Shown here piece by piece: positions 1 to 8,894 of a stretch of 64,000 nt of DNA. The translations under genes were made by a program, and so were the position numbers. Numbering within the stretch: the first letter of the stretch is position 1; each line of letters opens with the position of its first letter. This stretch comes from an uncultured Gammaproteobacteria bacterium (GTDB lineage Bacteria > Pseudomonadota > Gammaproteobacteria > HK1), in NCBI GenBank assembly GCA_958295835.1, contig OY282378.1:4489694-4553693 (forward strand). The letters run 5' to 3'. The notes under the pieces are model-generated. The model was not told where the DNA came from, did no database searches, and saw only the letters and a program-made list of their open reading frames with translations.

Positions 1-3000
1 TCCGAACGGGGCATTCGAGAGGGCATCCGGGCCATCGTCGTCTACCCCATGAACGCCCTCGCCAACAGCCAGGCCGAGGAGCTCGGGAAGTTCCTCGACA
101 AGGGCTATCCGGAAGGCCGGTCGCCGGTGCGCTTCGCACGCTACACGGGGCAGGAACGGGGCGCTGACCGCGAGGCCATCCGCGACGATCCGCCGGACAT
201 CCTCCTGACGAACTACATGATGCTGGAGCTGATGCTCACGCGCAGCGAGGACCGTGAGCTGGTGAGGGCCGCCCAGGGCCTCAAGTTCCTCGTCTTCGAT
301 GAGCTGCACACCTACCGGGGCCGCCAGGGGGCGGACGTCGCGATGCTCATCCGCCGCTGCCGCCACGCTCTCGGCAACCGCGTCGCCTCCGGCAACAGCG
401 TCGCCTTTGGCGACGGCGCCGTCTGCATCGGCACCTCCGCCACGATGGCAAGCGGCGGGAGCAGCGAGGAGCAGCGGCGCGAGGTGGCGAAGGTGTCACA
501 GGCCCTGTTCGGGGTGGACTTCACGCCCGAACAGGTGATCGGCGAAACGCTGGAGCGGGCGACGCCGGAGATCGACCCCGCGGACCCTGCGGTCCGGGAC
601 GCCATTCGAGCGGCCATCGTCTCGGACGAAGAGCCGCCCTCCGACTACGAGTCGTTCCGGGCGCATCCCCTCGCCTCCTGGATCGAATCCACCTTCGGCG
701 TGCGCGAGGAGGCGGGCACCGGCAAGCTCCTCAGACAGACGCCCCGCAGGCTCGGCGGGGATGTCGAGGCGGTCGGGCGCGACCATGGCGAGCCGGGCGG
801 GGGTGGCCAGCCGTCCGCCGGGTTGGAGCTCGCGGCGCTCGTGGGCGCCGCGTCGGAGAGCGGCGCCGGAGCACCATCGTCGCTGACGGACGCGGGGATC
901 GCGGACGCCGCGCCGCGACGAGCCGCGCCGGAGATCGATGCCGAAGCACCATCGCCGCTGGCAGACACGGGGTTCACGGATGCCGGGCCGCGACGAGCCG
1001 CGTCGGAGAGCAGTGCCGGGCCGCCATCGTCGCTGACGGACGCGAGGATCGCGGACACCGGGCCGCGACGATGCGCCGAAGTGCTCCGCCGATGGCTGCT
1101 TCGGGGGTCCGGCATCTACCGAAGCGAATCCAGCCGCTTCTCCCTCTTCGCCTTCCGGCTGCATCAATTCCTGACCCGGGGCGATACGGTCTGGGCCTCG
1201 CTCGAACCCGAGGCGCACCGCCACCTGGAGATTGCCAAGAAGGCGGCCAAACCCGGCGAACCGGAGAAACCGCTTTTTCCTCTCGTCTTCTGCCGCCATT
1301 GCGGAACCGCCTACTACCGGGTGCGGGTCGCGGCGTCGGCGGCGGACGCGCACGGCCAGGCGACACTGCTCCCCCGCGAAGACCGCCGCGAGGTCGATGA
1401 CGACGACAGCCACGACGCCTACCTGTACCTCTCCGAGGAAGCACCTTGGCCTCGCGCCGCCGGTCCTGCGCTGCTCGCCCGCCTGCCGGACGCGCTCAAG
1501 GAAACGACCGCCCAGGGCGTGGAGCGGGTCCGGCCCAACGCCCGCAAGGACGTCCCGGAGCCGGTCTTCGTCGATTCCGCCGGATGCATCGTCCCGGAAG
1601 GTGAGGGAGCGCCCGCCGCCCTGATCCACGGCAACTTCCTGTTCTGCCTGGAGCCGTCCTGCGGGGTCGCCTACCCCAGGGGCCAGCGATCCGAGCGTTT
1701 CAAGCTGGCCACCCTCGGCGTGGACAACCGGAGCACCGCCACCACGATCCTCGCGGTGCGCTCGCTCATCGAATTACAGCACGACCGGAGCCTCGCCCCC
1801 GAGGCGCGCAAGCTCCTGAGCTTCACCGACAACCGCCAGGACGCCTCCTTGCAGGCGGGCCACTTCAACGACTTCGTACAGGTCGCCCTGCTGCGCTCGG
1901 CGCTGTATCGGGCTTGCGGGCGACCGCTGGCGCGGTCGCTTGGCGATTCCGCTGCGCGGAATCGCGGGCGCCCCGGACAGACGGGGAACGGGTTTGTTCC
2001 AGACGAGGGAGCGGGGGCACTGGGGCTTCGCCACGGCGACCTGTCACGCCACGTCTTCGACGCCATGCACCCGCGTTTCGAGGACTATGCGGCGGATCCG
2101 GAAGTGCGCGGTCCGGCACGGCAGAACACCCGGGACGCCCTGCGGCGCGTCATCGAGTACTTCCTCTACCGCGACCTCGAACGCGGCTGGCGGGTCACCG
2201 CGCCCAATCTGGAGGACTGCGGGCTGCTGCGCTTCGAGTACGAAGGGCTCGGAGAGGAAGACGGACTGTTCGGCGAAACGGAATTGTGGGAGTCGGGGTT
2301 CTCCGTACAGGAAGGCCGCGGGAACCGGCGCTTCATCGAAGCTCCGGCGGCCCTCCGCCAAGTCCCGGCCGAAGCGCGGGAGGAAATCGTCCGCACCCTG
2401 CTCGACGTGCTCCGGCGGGCGCTCGCGGTGAAGGTGGACGTGCTCGATCCCCGGAAACAGCACGATCTCGTCGAGCAGACGAAGCCACGTCTCCTCGAAG
2501 GCACGGTCTGGTATCTCGACGACGAGCGGGAGCTGACCGGCTCCGTCGTCGCCTGGCCCCGCCCTCGAAGGAAGGGCGAACGGGGCGGTTTCTTCGTCTC
2601 CTCTTACGGCGCCTACGGACAGTACGTGAAACGCACCCTCGAATCGTATCCGGCGCCGGGGCAATCCTGGGAGCAGTCCCGGGCGCAATCCCTCGGGCGC
2701 GCGGACACCGGCGAGGTCATCCGGTTCCTGTTCCTCGCGCTGAAGCGCTACGGCATCGTCGAGCAGGTGCGCACCGGACGCGGACGCGCCGGCGACGGCG
2801 AAGATCCGGGCTATCAACTCAACGCCGATGCGCTGCGCTGGCTGCCAGGCGACGGCGAGGATCGTCCGCCCGATCGCACGCGCCTGCTCGAAGAAGGCGG
2901 GCTTCCCGCGGAAGTGAACCGCTACTTCGTGGCGTGCTACCGGCGCTTCGTGGATCTGAGGCACGTCCTCGAAGCGCGCGAGCACACCGCCCAGGTGATG

Positions 3001-5307
3001 CCGGAGGACCGCCTGGAACGGGAGGAACGCTTCCGCGAAGGAGATCTGCCGCTGCTGTTCTGTTCGCCGACCATGGAGCTCGGGGTGGACATCGCCCAGC
3101 TCAACCTCGTCAACCTGCGCAACGTGCCGCCCACGCCGGCCAACTACGCGCAACGTAGCGGGCGCGCGGGGCGCGGCGGACAGCCCGCCCTGGTCTTCAC
3201 CTACTGCGCGGGGCGCAGCCCCCACGACCAGTACTTCTACCGCGAACCCGCCCGGATGGTCGCCGGAACGGTGGCGCCGCCCCGCATCGATCTGCGCAAC
3301 CGCGACCTCGTCCGCTCGCACGTCCACGCGATCTGGATGGAAGGTGGGAGGCCGGACCTGGGCAGAACCTTGACCGCGGTCCTGGACCTCGATGATGCCG
3401 GGAACGGGAACGGGCGGCGGCCGTTGCCGGTGAAGGGGGCGCTCAGAGACGAGCTGCGAAGCCCGGTCCACCGGGGCGCGGCGCGCGCCAGGGCCGATGC
3501 GGTGATCGCGGAGATCCGCCCGGAGCTCGAGGGGACGGCCTGGTTCCACGATCGATGGGTGGACGAGGTGCTCGACCGGATCGAGCGCAGCTTCGATTCC
3601 GCGTGCGACCGGTGGCGCGGCCTCTATCGCGCCGCCGTCCGCCAGCGCGAGCTCCACCATGCGGTCATCGGCGACCACTCGCGACCGGAGGCCGAGCGCC
3701 ACCACTCGCGACGGCTGCGCGCACAGGCCGAGAGCCAGATCCGCCTGCTCACCGAAGCCGAGGGGGTCTACGAGGGAGACTTCTACTCCTACCGCTACTT
3801 CGCGACGGAAGGCTTCCTCCCCGGCTACAACTTTCCCCGGCTGCCGATCTCCGCCTACGTGCCGGGCCGGCGCCGGCGCAGAGGGCGCGACGAGTTCATC
3901 TCCCGCCCCCGCTTCCTCGCCATCTCGGAGTTCGGCCCCCGCGCGCTGATCTATCACGAGGGTGCGCGCTACCGGGTGTACAAGGTCAATCTCGACTTCG
4001 CTTCGGACGCCGCCGAGAACACCCACCGGCTCGTCACCGACACGATGAAGCGCTGTCCCGGATGCGGCTACGCCCACCTCCAGGCGGGCGAAACCAACCT
4101 GGCCGAGGTCTGCGACCGTTGCGGCGCCGCCCTCGATACGCCGTCCCGTATCGACGGTCTGGTCCGGTTGCAGAACGTGAGCTTGAGCCTCGCCCAGCGC
4201 ATCACCTGCGACGAGGAGGAGCGGCAGCGCTTCGGTTACCACCTGGTCACGGCATACCGCTTCCCCGAGGTCAACGGCCGGCTCGACCGCAAGGATGCGG
4301 AGGTCTGCCGCGGCGACGTGCGTGCGCTCACGCTCAGCTACGGTGACGCCACCGATCTCTATCGCGTCAACCTCGGCTGGACGCACCAGGACGGGAACCA
4401 GCCGCGCGGCTTCAACCTCGACCTGGAGCGCGGCTACTGGTCGCGCAACCAGGCCGACGCCGAGGACCGGGACGACGCGGCCGCCGAAGGACGGATCGCG
4501 CGGGTCGTGCCCTTCGTCAGGGACACCAGGAACGCGCTGGTCATGCGCTTCGAGCCGCCGCGCGCTGCTCCCGAGATGGCGAGCCTGCAAGCGGCCTTCA
4601 AGCAGGCGATCCAGCAGCATTTCCAGCTTGAGCCGCGCGAGCTCTCCTGCGAGGCGATGCCCTCGCCGCACGAACGGCGGGAGGTGCTCTTCTACGAGGC
4701 GTCGGAAGGAGGCGCCGGCGTCCTGCGCCAACTCGCCGAAGGCCCGGTGGTGCTGCCCGCGCTCGCGCGCCGGGCGCTGGAGATCTGCCATTACGATCCC
4801 GACACCCTGGAGGACCGTGCCGAGGACCGGTGCGGCAGGGCGTGTTACGAATGCCTGCTGGACTATGGCAACCAGCCGGATCACCGAATTCTGGATCGCG
4901 CGCTGATCCGCGATCTGCTCGCGGAACTGGCGCATTCCGAATGCCGCCCCGCCGGCGGCGCGGGTTCCCGCGCGGAGCGCTTGACCGCGCTTCGGAAGCG
5001 CTGCGACAGCCGGCTCGAACAACGCTGGCTCGACAGGGTGGAGTCGCTGGGGCTTCGGCTGCCGAGCGACGCGCAGTACGCCATCCCCGGCCACTACACC
5101 CGGCCCGACTTCTTCTACCGGGAGGCGAACGCCGCGATCTACATCGACGGCCCGCCGCACGACGCCCCGGATCAGGCCCGCGAGGATCAGGCGAAGACCC
5201 GCGCCCTGATCGAGGTCGGCTACATCGTGATCCGCTTCCACCACGCGGCCGACTGGTTTGTCGTCTTCCGCCGCCATGCCGACGTGTTCGGCGTCCCGAG
5301 CGAATGA
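1..5307 (+). CDS. YprA-family DExH helicase with DUF1998 and Vsr-like C-terminus (array 1, 5'-partial)
   Basis: The reading frame is open from base 1, so the N-terminus with Walker A is outside the window; 1768 residues are visible. Seen: DELH (visible residues 100-103), a GTSATMAS motif, QRSGRAGR motif VI (about 1051), a four-cysteine zinc site in the second half, and the DUF1998 signature CYECL followed by a YGNQPDH stretch (about 1615). The last ~90 residues look like a DUF559/Vsr-type nuclease fold (PDFFY at about 1702, then IDGPPHD). YprA-family helicases are core parts of DISARM, Dpd, Druantia and the related ARMADA arrays; nucleic-acid translocation in antiphage defence is inferred. 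Oddities: three 25-residue repeats at 847-1071 and an in-frame 51-bp palindromic element at 1920-1970. In array 2 the SNF2 gene follows directly, but here about 6.9 kb of inserted genes intervene. Confidence 0.9.
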   Translation, partial: SERGIREGIRAIVVYPMNALANSQAEELGKFLDKGYPEGRSPVRFARYTGQERGADREAIRDDPPDILLTNYMMLELMLTRSEDRELVRAAQGLKFLVFDELHTYRGRQGADVAMLIRRCRHALGNRVASGNSVAFGDGAVCIGTSATMASGGSSEEQRREVAKVSQALFGVDFTPEQVIGETLERATPEIDPADPAVRDAIRAAIVSDEEPPSDYESFRAHPLASWIESTFGVREEAGTGKLLRQTPRRLGGDVEAVGRDHGEPGGGGQPSAGLELAALVGAASESGAGAPSSLTDAGIADAAPRRAAPEIDAEAPSPLADTGFTDAGPRRAASESSAGPPSSLTDARIADTGPRRCAEVLRRWLLRGSGIYRSESSRFSLFAFRLHQFLTRGDTVWASLEPEAHRHLEIAKKAAKPGEPEKPLFPLVFCRHCGTAYYRVRVAASAADAHGQATLLPREDRREVDDDDSHDAYLYLSEEAPWPRAAGPALLARLPDALKETTAQGVERVRPNARKDVPEPVFVDSAGCIVPEGEGAPAALIHGNFLFCLEPSCGVAYPRGQRSERFKLATLGVDNRSTATTILAVRSLIELQHDRSLAPEARKLLSFTDNRQDASLQAGHFNDFVQVALLRSALYRACGRPLARSLGDSAARNRGRPGQTGNGFVPDEGAGALGLRHGDLSRHVFDAMHPRFEDYAADPEVRGPARQNTRDALRRVIEYFLYRDLERGWRVTAPNLEDCGLLRFEYEGLGEEDGLFGETELWESGFSVQEGRGNRRFIEAPAALRQVPAEAREEIVRTLLDVLRRALAVKVDVLDPRKQHDLVEQTKPRLLEGTVWYLDDERELTGSVVAWPRPRRKGERGGFFVSSYGAYGQYVKRTLESYPAPGQSWEQSRAQSLGRADTGEVIRFLFLALKRYGIVEQVRTGRGRAGDGEDPGYQLNADALRWLPGDGEDRPPDRTRLLEEGGLPAEVNRYFVACYRRFVDLRHVLEAREHTAQVMPEDRLEREERFREGDLPLLFCSPTMELGVDIAQLNLVNLRNVPPTPANYAQRSGRAGRGGQPALVFTYCAGRSPHDQYFYREPARMVAGTVAPPRIDLRNRDLVRSHVHAIWMEGGRPDLGRTLTAVLDLDDAGNGNGRRPLPVKGALRDELRSPVHRGAARARADAVIAEIRPELEGTAWFHDRWVDEVLDRIERSFDSACDRWRGLYRAAVRQRELHHAVIGDHSRPEAERHHSRRLRAQAESQIRLLTEAEGVYEGDFYSYRYFATEGFLPGYNFPRLPISAYVPGRRRRRGRDEFISRPRFLAISEFGPRALIYHEGARYRVYKVNLDFASDAAENTHRLVTDTMKRCPGCGYAHLQAGETNLAEVCDRCGAALDTPSRIDGLVRLQNVSLSLAQRITCDEEERQRFGYHLVTAYRFPEVNGRLDRKDAEVCRGDVRALTLSYGDATDLYRVNLGWTHQDGNQPRGFNLDLERGYWSRNQADAEDRDDAAAEGRIARVVPFVRDTRNALVMRFEPPRAAPEMASLQAAFKQAIQQHFQLEPRELSCEAMPSPHERREVLFYEASEGGAGVLRQLAEGPVVLPALARRALEICHYDPDTLEDRAEDRCGRACYECLLDYGNQPDHRILDRALIRDLLAELAHSECRPAGGAGSRAERLTALRKRCDSRLEQRWLDRVESLGLRLPSDAQYAIPGHYTRPDFFYREANAAIYIDGPPHDAPDQAREDQAKTRALIEVGYIVIRFHHAADWFVVFRRHADVFGVPSE
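847..1071 (+). repeat. Three 75-bp in-frame tandem repeats inside the helicase gene
   Basis: Units at 847-921, 922-996 and 997-1071 each encode 25 residues of the form AA(S/P)E...SLTDAGIADAGPRR. They are imperfect copies, Ala/Gly/Asp-rich and probably disordered. They fall in the segment between the first helicase domain and the PLFPLVFCRHCG zinc region. The homologous helicase of array 2 (34184-39553) has no equivalent. Confidence 0.85.
1920..1970 (+). repeat. REP-like 51-bp palindromic element, copy A (inside the helicase gene)
   Basis: Two hairpins lie side by side: arms gcgaccg/cggtcgc around a 6-nt loop, then gattccg/cggaatc around a 5-nt loop. The 51 bp are identical to copy B at 29161-29211 and nearly identical to copy C at 59701-59751. 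The element is 17 codons long and is read through in frame in the helicase gene. Confidence 0.85.
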
Positions 5308-5399
5308 TCGATGTCTGGTACCATCGCGCGCCAATCAGGAATCCACTGCCCGATCCATCAGCGAAATCCGCCCGGCCGTCCACCCGAGGGAACCGAGCT

Positions 5400-6563
5400 A
5401 TGACGAACCGTACCAAGCGGGTTGTTGGCTCGAAGGGATACATCATCAACATTCCGAGTGTGGACGTTGATCAGGACAGCGGCCTCGAACGTGAGCGGGA
5501 AGATTCTGGCGGAGAGATCAAGCGGCCCTTCAATCCAGAAAAGATCAAGGTTCGCACGGTCAACATCGTCGTGGGCCAACTCGTTTCGCGTATTGATCAT
5601 GATGAAGTCGATCTGGCGCCGGATTTTCAACGTATGGCGGGTATTTGGAACGACGAACGAAAGAGTCGCCTTATCGAATCGCTCCTGCTACGCATTCCGA
5701 TACCTGTTTTTTATGTAGCAGAGGACGAAGACGAGAAATGGTCCGTTGTCGATGGACTCCAAAGAACGTCAACCATCCATGCCTATGTGACAGGTTGCTT
5801 TCATTTGACTAAGCTTGAATATCTGACAAAACTGAATGATCATCATTACACGGATCTTCCGCGGCCAATGCAGAGACGAATCAGCGAAACCCAGCTCGTA
5901 GTGAACGTCATAGAACCAGGAACGCCGGAAGAAGTGATGTTCAATATCTTTCGGCGTATCAATACTGGCGGGGTAATGCTTAACGGACAGGAAATACGCC
6001 ATGCACTGCATCCAGGACCGATTAGGGGTTACCTCAAGAAATTGGCCAATACCAGAGAGTTTCTTGATGCCACTGTTGAATCGATTGAGACAAATCGTAT
6101 GGCAGATAGAGAGTGTGTACTTCGATTTATAGCCTTTCATGTCAATCCGTGGGAGGAATATTCAGAAAACGATCTGGACGGCTATCTTGGTCGTACAATG
6201 AAAAAAGTGAATGCAATGGATTCACGCGAAAGGACTCGTATTTCAAAAGACTTCAGGAAAGCCATGAAATCTGCATTCCGTATTTTTGGAAACGATGCCT
6301 TCAGGAAACGTTATTCTAAAGAAGAAAATCGTCGTCCGATTAGTAAAGCATTGTTTGAAGCTTGGAGTGTCGGGTTGGCGCGCCGTTCGGATAGTGAAAT
6401 CGACATACTTATAAATAAACACAAAAAAGTCAACAATCGGTTCATATCATTGATGAACGAAGATGAGGAGTTCGATAAAGCGATTTCCTATTCTACCGGT
6501 ATTCCCGTTCGAGTAAGAAAGCGCTTTCAAGCTATTGATAAGCTGATAAAGGACTGTCTGTAA
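5400..6563 (+). CDS. DUF262 (ParB-like) domain protein
   Basis: 387 residues. The DUF262 signature is clear: DLAPDFQR, then LLLRIPIPVFYV, then VVDGLQRTST (the conserved DGxQR), and NIFRRINTGG. DUF262 is the nucleotide-binding half of GmrSD-type restriction proteins, but no DUF1524 nuclease half is fused here. The ATG at 5400 is 92 bases after the helicase stop. The stop overlaps the next gene's start (TAATG), so the two are probably translationally coupled. From about 5.6 kb the gene is visibly more AT-rich than the helicase before it, pointing to separate acquisition. It forms a three-gene cassette with the DUF3696 ATPase and the following unknown gene. A defence role is inferred from context. 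Confidence 0.85.
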   Translation: MTNRTKRVVGSKGYIINIPSVDVDQDSGLEREREDSGGEIKRPFNPEKIKVRTVNIVVGQLVSRIDHDEVDLAPDFQRMAGIWNDERKSRLIESLLLRIPIPVFYVAEDEDEKWSVVDGLQRTSTIHAYVTGCFHLTKLEYLTKLNDHHYTDLPRPMQRRISETQLVVNVIEPGTPEEVMFNIFRRINTGGVMLNGQEIRHALHPGPIRGYLKKLANTREFLDATVESIETNRMADRECVLRFIAFHVNPWEEYSENDLDGYLGRTMKKVNAMDSRERTRISKDFRKAMKSAFRIFGNDAFRKRYSKEENRRPISKALFEAWSVGLARRSDSEIDILINKHKKVNNRFISLMNEDEEFDKAISYSTGIPVRVRKRFQAIDKLIKDCL

Positions 6564-7705
6564 TGCTTAGAAAAATCAAACTGACGAACTTCAAATGCTT
6601 CAAAAGCACGGAATTGACCTGCGCCCCTCTCACTTTACTATGTGGCTTGAACGGAATGGGAAAGAGCAGCGTCATCCAGGCGCTGTTGGTGCTTCGGCAG
6701 TCGTCTACTACCGGTGAGCTTCGCGAGGGTCGGCTGGTGCTGGGTGGTGAACTCGCGGATCTCGGCACCGGCCAGGATGTCCTTTGCGAAGACGCCGAAG
6801 CCGATGTGGTGGAATTCGAGCTTCACCGTACCGACAACCCGACGCCTTGCAGATTTTCTTTCGACTATTCGAGGACGGCCGACGAACTACGAACCAGGGG
6901 CGCTTCCCAAGGCGTTATTTCCCCCACTGATCCGGAATCGAATGTACTGAAGCAGTGGACCGAAGTTCCGCCGCTGGGCGGTCGTCTGATCTACGTCAAC
7001 GCGGAACGGATCGGTCCGCGCAAATTCTACCACCACTCCGAAGTATTCGCTCGCCGTGGGAACCTCGGCACCCGTGGTGAGTACACACCGAATTACCTGA
7101 GCGCCCGACAGGGCGAGAGCCTGTCGTCAAACGATCCCCGATGTTCCGATCCGAGGCGCCGTCGGCTGATGGAAGTCATAGACGATTGGTTGCAGGAAGT
7201 AACACCGGGTGTCCATCTGCAACTGGAGACGATCCAGGACGCCGATGCCATTATTGCCGGCTTCTCTTTCGACCATCCTGGCGACGTGGAGACGAGACGC
7301 TACCGCGCGACGAACGTCGGTTTCGGCCTGTCTTACACACTGCCGGTACTGACGGCCCTGTTGGAGCCGCCAGGCTCTCTGTGCCTGATCGAGAACCCGG
7401 AGGCTCACCTGCATCCCAGAGGTCAGACCAGATTGGCCGAGCTGGCAGTTCGCGCCTCGCTTGCGGGCGTACAAGTGATTGTCGAAACACACAGCGATCA
7501 CTTCATGGACGGTGTCCGCATTGCCGTTCGGGAAGGTCTGGTTCGACCGGAGGACGTAGCGTTCCACTATTTCTCCCGCGAAGGTGCCGAAGCGGTAGTG
7601 TCCTCCCCGCGAGTGGATGCTGACGGTCGCCTGTCTACATGGCCGGAAGGATTCTTCGATCAACACGAGGACAATCTGATCAAGCTGCTTGGCCCGAGAT
7701 CCTGA
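6563..7705 (+). CDS. DUF3696 AAA/ABC-type ATPase
   Basis: 380 residues. Walker A GLNGMGKSS lies near residue 30. The second half has CLIENPEAHLHPRGQ (Walker B) and VIVETHSDHF (switch histidine). The end, WPEGFFDQHEDNLIKLL, is typical of DUF3696. The fold is SMC/OLD-like. ATPases of this kind pair with a nuclease or sensor partner in several phage-defence and restriction systems. The start overlaps the DUF262 stop by one base, and the next gene begins within about 10 bases of its own stop. Its own activity and substrate cannot be told from sequence. Confidence 0.85.
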   Translation: MLRKIKLTNFKCFKSTELTCAPLTLLCGLNGMGKSSVIQALLVLRQSSTTGELREGRLVLGGELADLGTGQDVLCEDAEADVVEFELHRTDNPTPCRFSFDYSRTADELRTRGASQGVISPTDPESNVLKQWTEVPPLGGRLIYVNAERIGPRKFYHHSEVFARRGNLGTRGEYTPNYLSARQGESLSSNDPRCSDPRRRRLMEVIDDWLQEVTPGVHLQLETIQDADAIIAGFSFDHPGDVETRRYRATNVGFGLSYTLPVLTALLEPPGSLCLIENPEAHLHPRGQTRLAELAVRASLAGVQVIVETHSDHFMDGVRIAVREGLVRPEDVAFHYFSREGAEAVVSSPRVDADGRLSTWPEGFFDQHEDNLIKLLGPRS

Positions 7706-7715
7706 CGTGCGCGAG

Positions 7716-8660
7716 ATGGTCCTCAATCATGCCAGCGTGTCGGTCCCCCGCTCGAATCCTGCTGAGATATCCACGTGGCTCAGGGATCTCGCAGCGGGCA
7801 TGAAGCAGCTTCTTGAATCCGAAGTCGTTGAGAAGAGCCTGCGGAACGCCCGGAATCTCTACGACACGCAGTGCCTGCCCGGTTACTCCTTGTTTAGCGC
7901 TTATCTCGAATTGCGGAGCCAGGGATACCGGGAAGAGTTTAGATTTTTCATGGGGTTGACCGACAGGCAACCACTCCTGATCGAAATCGGACGGGACATG
8001 GAGGATCGCTTCCTGGCGTGCGAGGAACAGACGTTGCCGGTGCCCGATGGCGAGCCTCTTGTTCTGTGCGCAATCGCCAACTGGATAGCCATCGGATTCC
8101 CGTCGGCTCCGATCTGGGACCGTGACCGCATCACGGTCCGCTTCAACGAGCTGCTGCCCGACGAAACAATCAAGGAAGCATCCGAAGAAATAGACCAACT
8201 CACCCGTTCCGCTCATGCCGGCCCCATCTGCAACCGTCACCGTGAACGTCTTCTCGCGGGCAGTGATGATCCCGTTACCTTGTGGGAGAACCGCCAAACC
8301 GTCTTCCCAAATCTCGTCTTCGGTCCGGGAGTGGAAGACAACCTCAAGGAGCAAGCGCACCTGTTCTCCACCATCGTCGGGAAGCTCAAAGACCTCGACC
8401 AGTCGGCCCGAGAGTGGCGGGACGTTGGAGGCCCCGCACCGCCTTGGAAAACCAAGGTCACACCGGAGAGCACGTTGAAGATGAAGAATCGCTTTTTTCG
8501 GGAGGCGCGGATGTTCCAATCCCATCGCGGTACGCGGGAGATATTCGAATGGCACGCTCGCTTCGGCGACGGCGGCCGCATCCATCTTCGTTTCGATCCG
8601 GTCGCCAAGGAGGTCGAAATCGGGTACATCGGACCGCACTTGCCCTGCCAGTTGCATTAA
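7716..8660 (+). CDS. Unknown third gene of the DUF262-DUF3696 cassette
   Basis: 314 residues from the ATG at 7716; a TTG at 7689, overlapping the upstream stop, is an alternative. I recognise no named domain. The C-terminus (RIHLRFDPVAKEVEIGYIGP) has the look of a conserved ending, IGYIGPHL, that I associate with uncharacterised proteins in similar settings. Short spacing to the ATPase and the shared strand make it part of the same operon. The next feature downstream is an insertion sequence, so the cassette ends here. Confidence 0.7.
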   Translation: MVLNHASVSVPRSNPAEISTWLRDLAAGMKQLLESEVVEKSLRNARNLYDTQCLPGYSLFSAYLELRSQGYREEFRFFMGLTDRQPLLIEIGRDMEDRFLACEEQTLPVPDGEPLVLCAIANWIAIGFPSAPIWDRDRITVRFNELLPDETIKEASEEIDQLTRSAHAGPICNRHRERLLAGSDDPVTLWENRQTVFPNLVFGPGVEDNLKEQAHLFSTIVGKLKDLDQSAREWRDVGGPAPPWKTKVTPESTLKMKNRFFREARMFQSHRGTREIFEWHARFGDGGRIHLRFDPVAKEVEIGYIGPHLPCQLH

Positions 8661-8824
8661 ATTTCTACCCATACATGCGTTCACTGCACGAAATACGGGG
8701 TTTTCAGGCCGAAGCAGCGTGCGGCTCAAGTTCACTGCCAGTGAGGATAAGCCACATGCGATATTCTTGAATCTTGTGCAAGGTCGTACGGAGTCATTTG
8801 TGAAACGAATGTAATAGAGAGAAA

Positions 8825-8891
8825 CGTGGTCTCCGAAGCTGGTACAATAGTTGTCTCTCAAAACAACGTACCAAACGAAACGGAGACCACG
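8825..8891 (+). promoter_or_regulatory. Long hairpin over the transposase ribosome-binding region
   Basis: The 11-base arms cgtggtctccg (8825-8835) and cggagaccacg (8881-8891) are perfect inverted repeats. Inside them ggtac...gttgt (8841-8854) pairs with acaac-gtacc (8863-8872). The right outer arm contains the only purine-rich GGAG before the transposase ATG at 8895, so a transcript entering from outside would hide the ribosome-binding site. This fits the known control of many insertion sequences against read-through expression; the function is inferred. Confidence 0.65.
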
Positions 8892-8894
8892 AAG

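Noticed and set aside
2044..5334. Very long open frame on the minus strand opposite the first helicase gene
   Set aside because: It is an antisense shadow in GC-rich coding sequence; no motif is recognisable, while the plus strand encodes a clear helicase.
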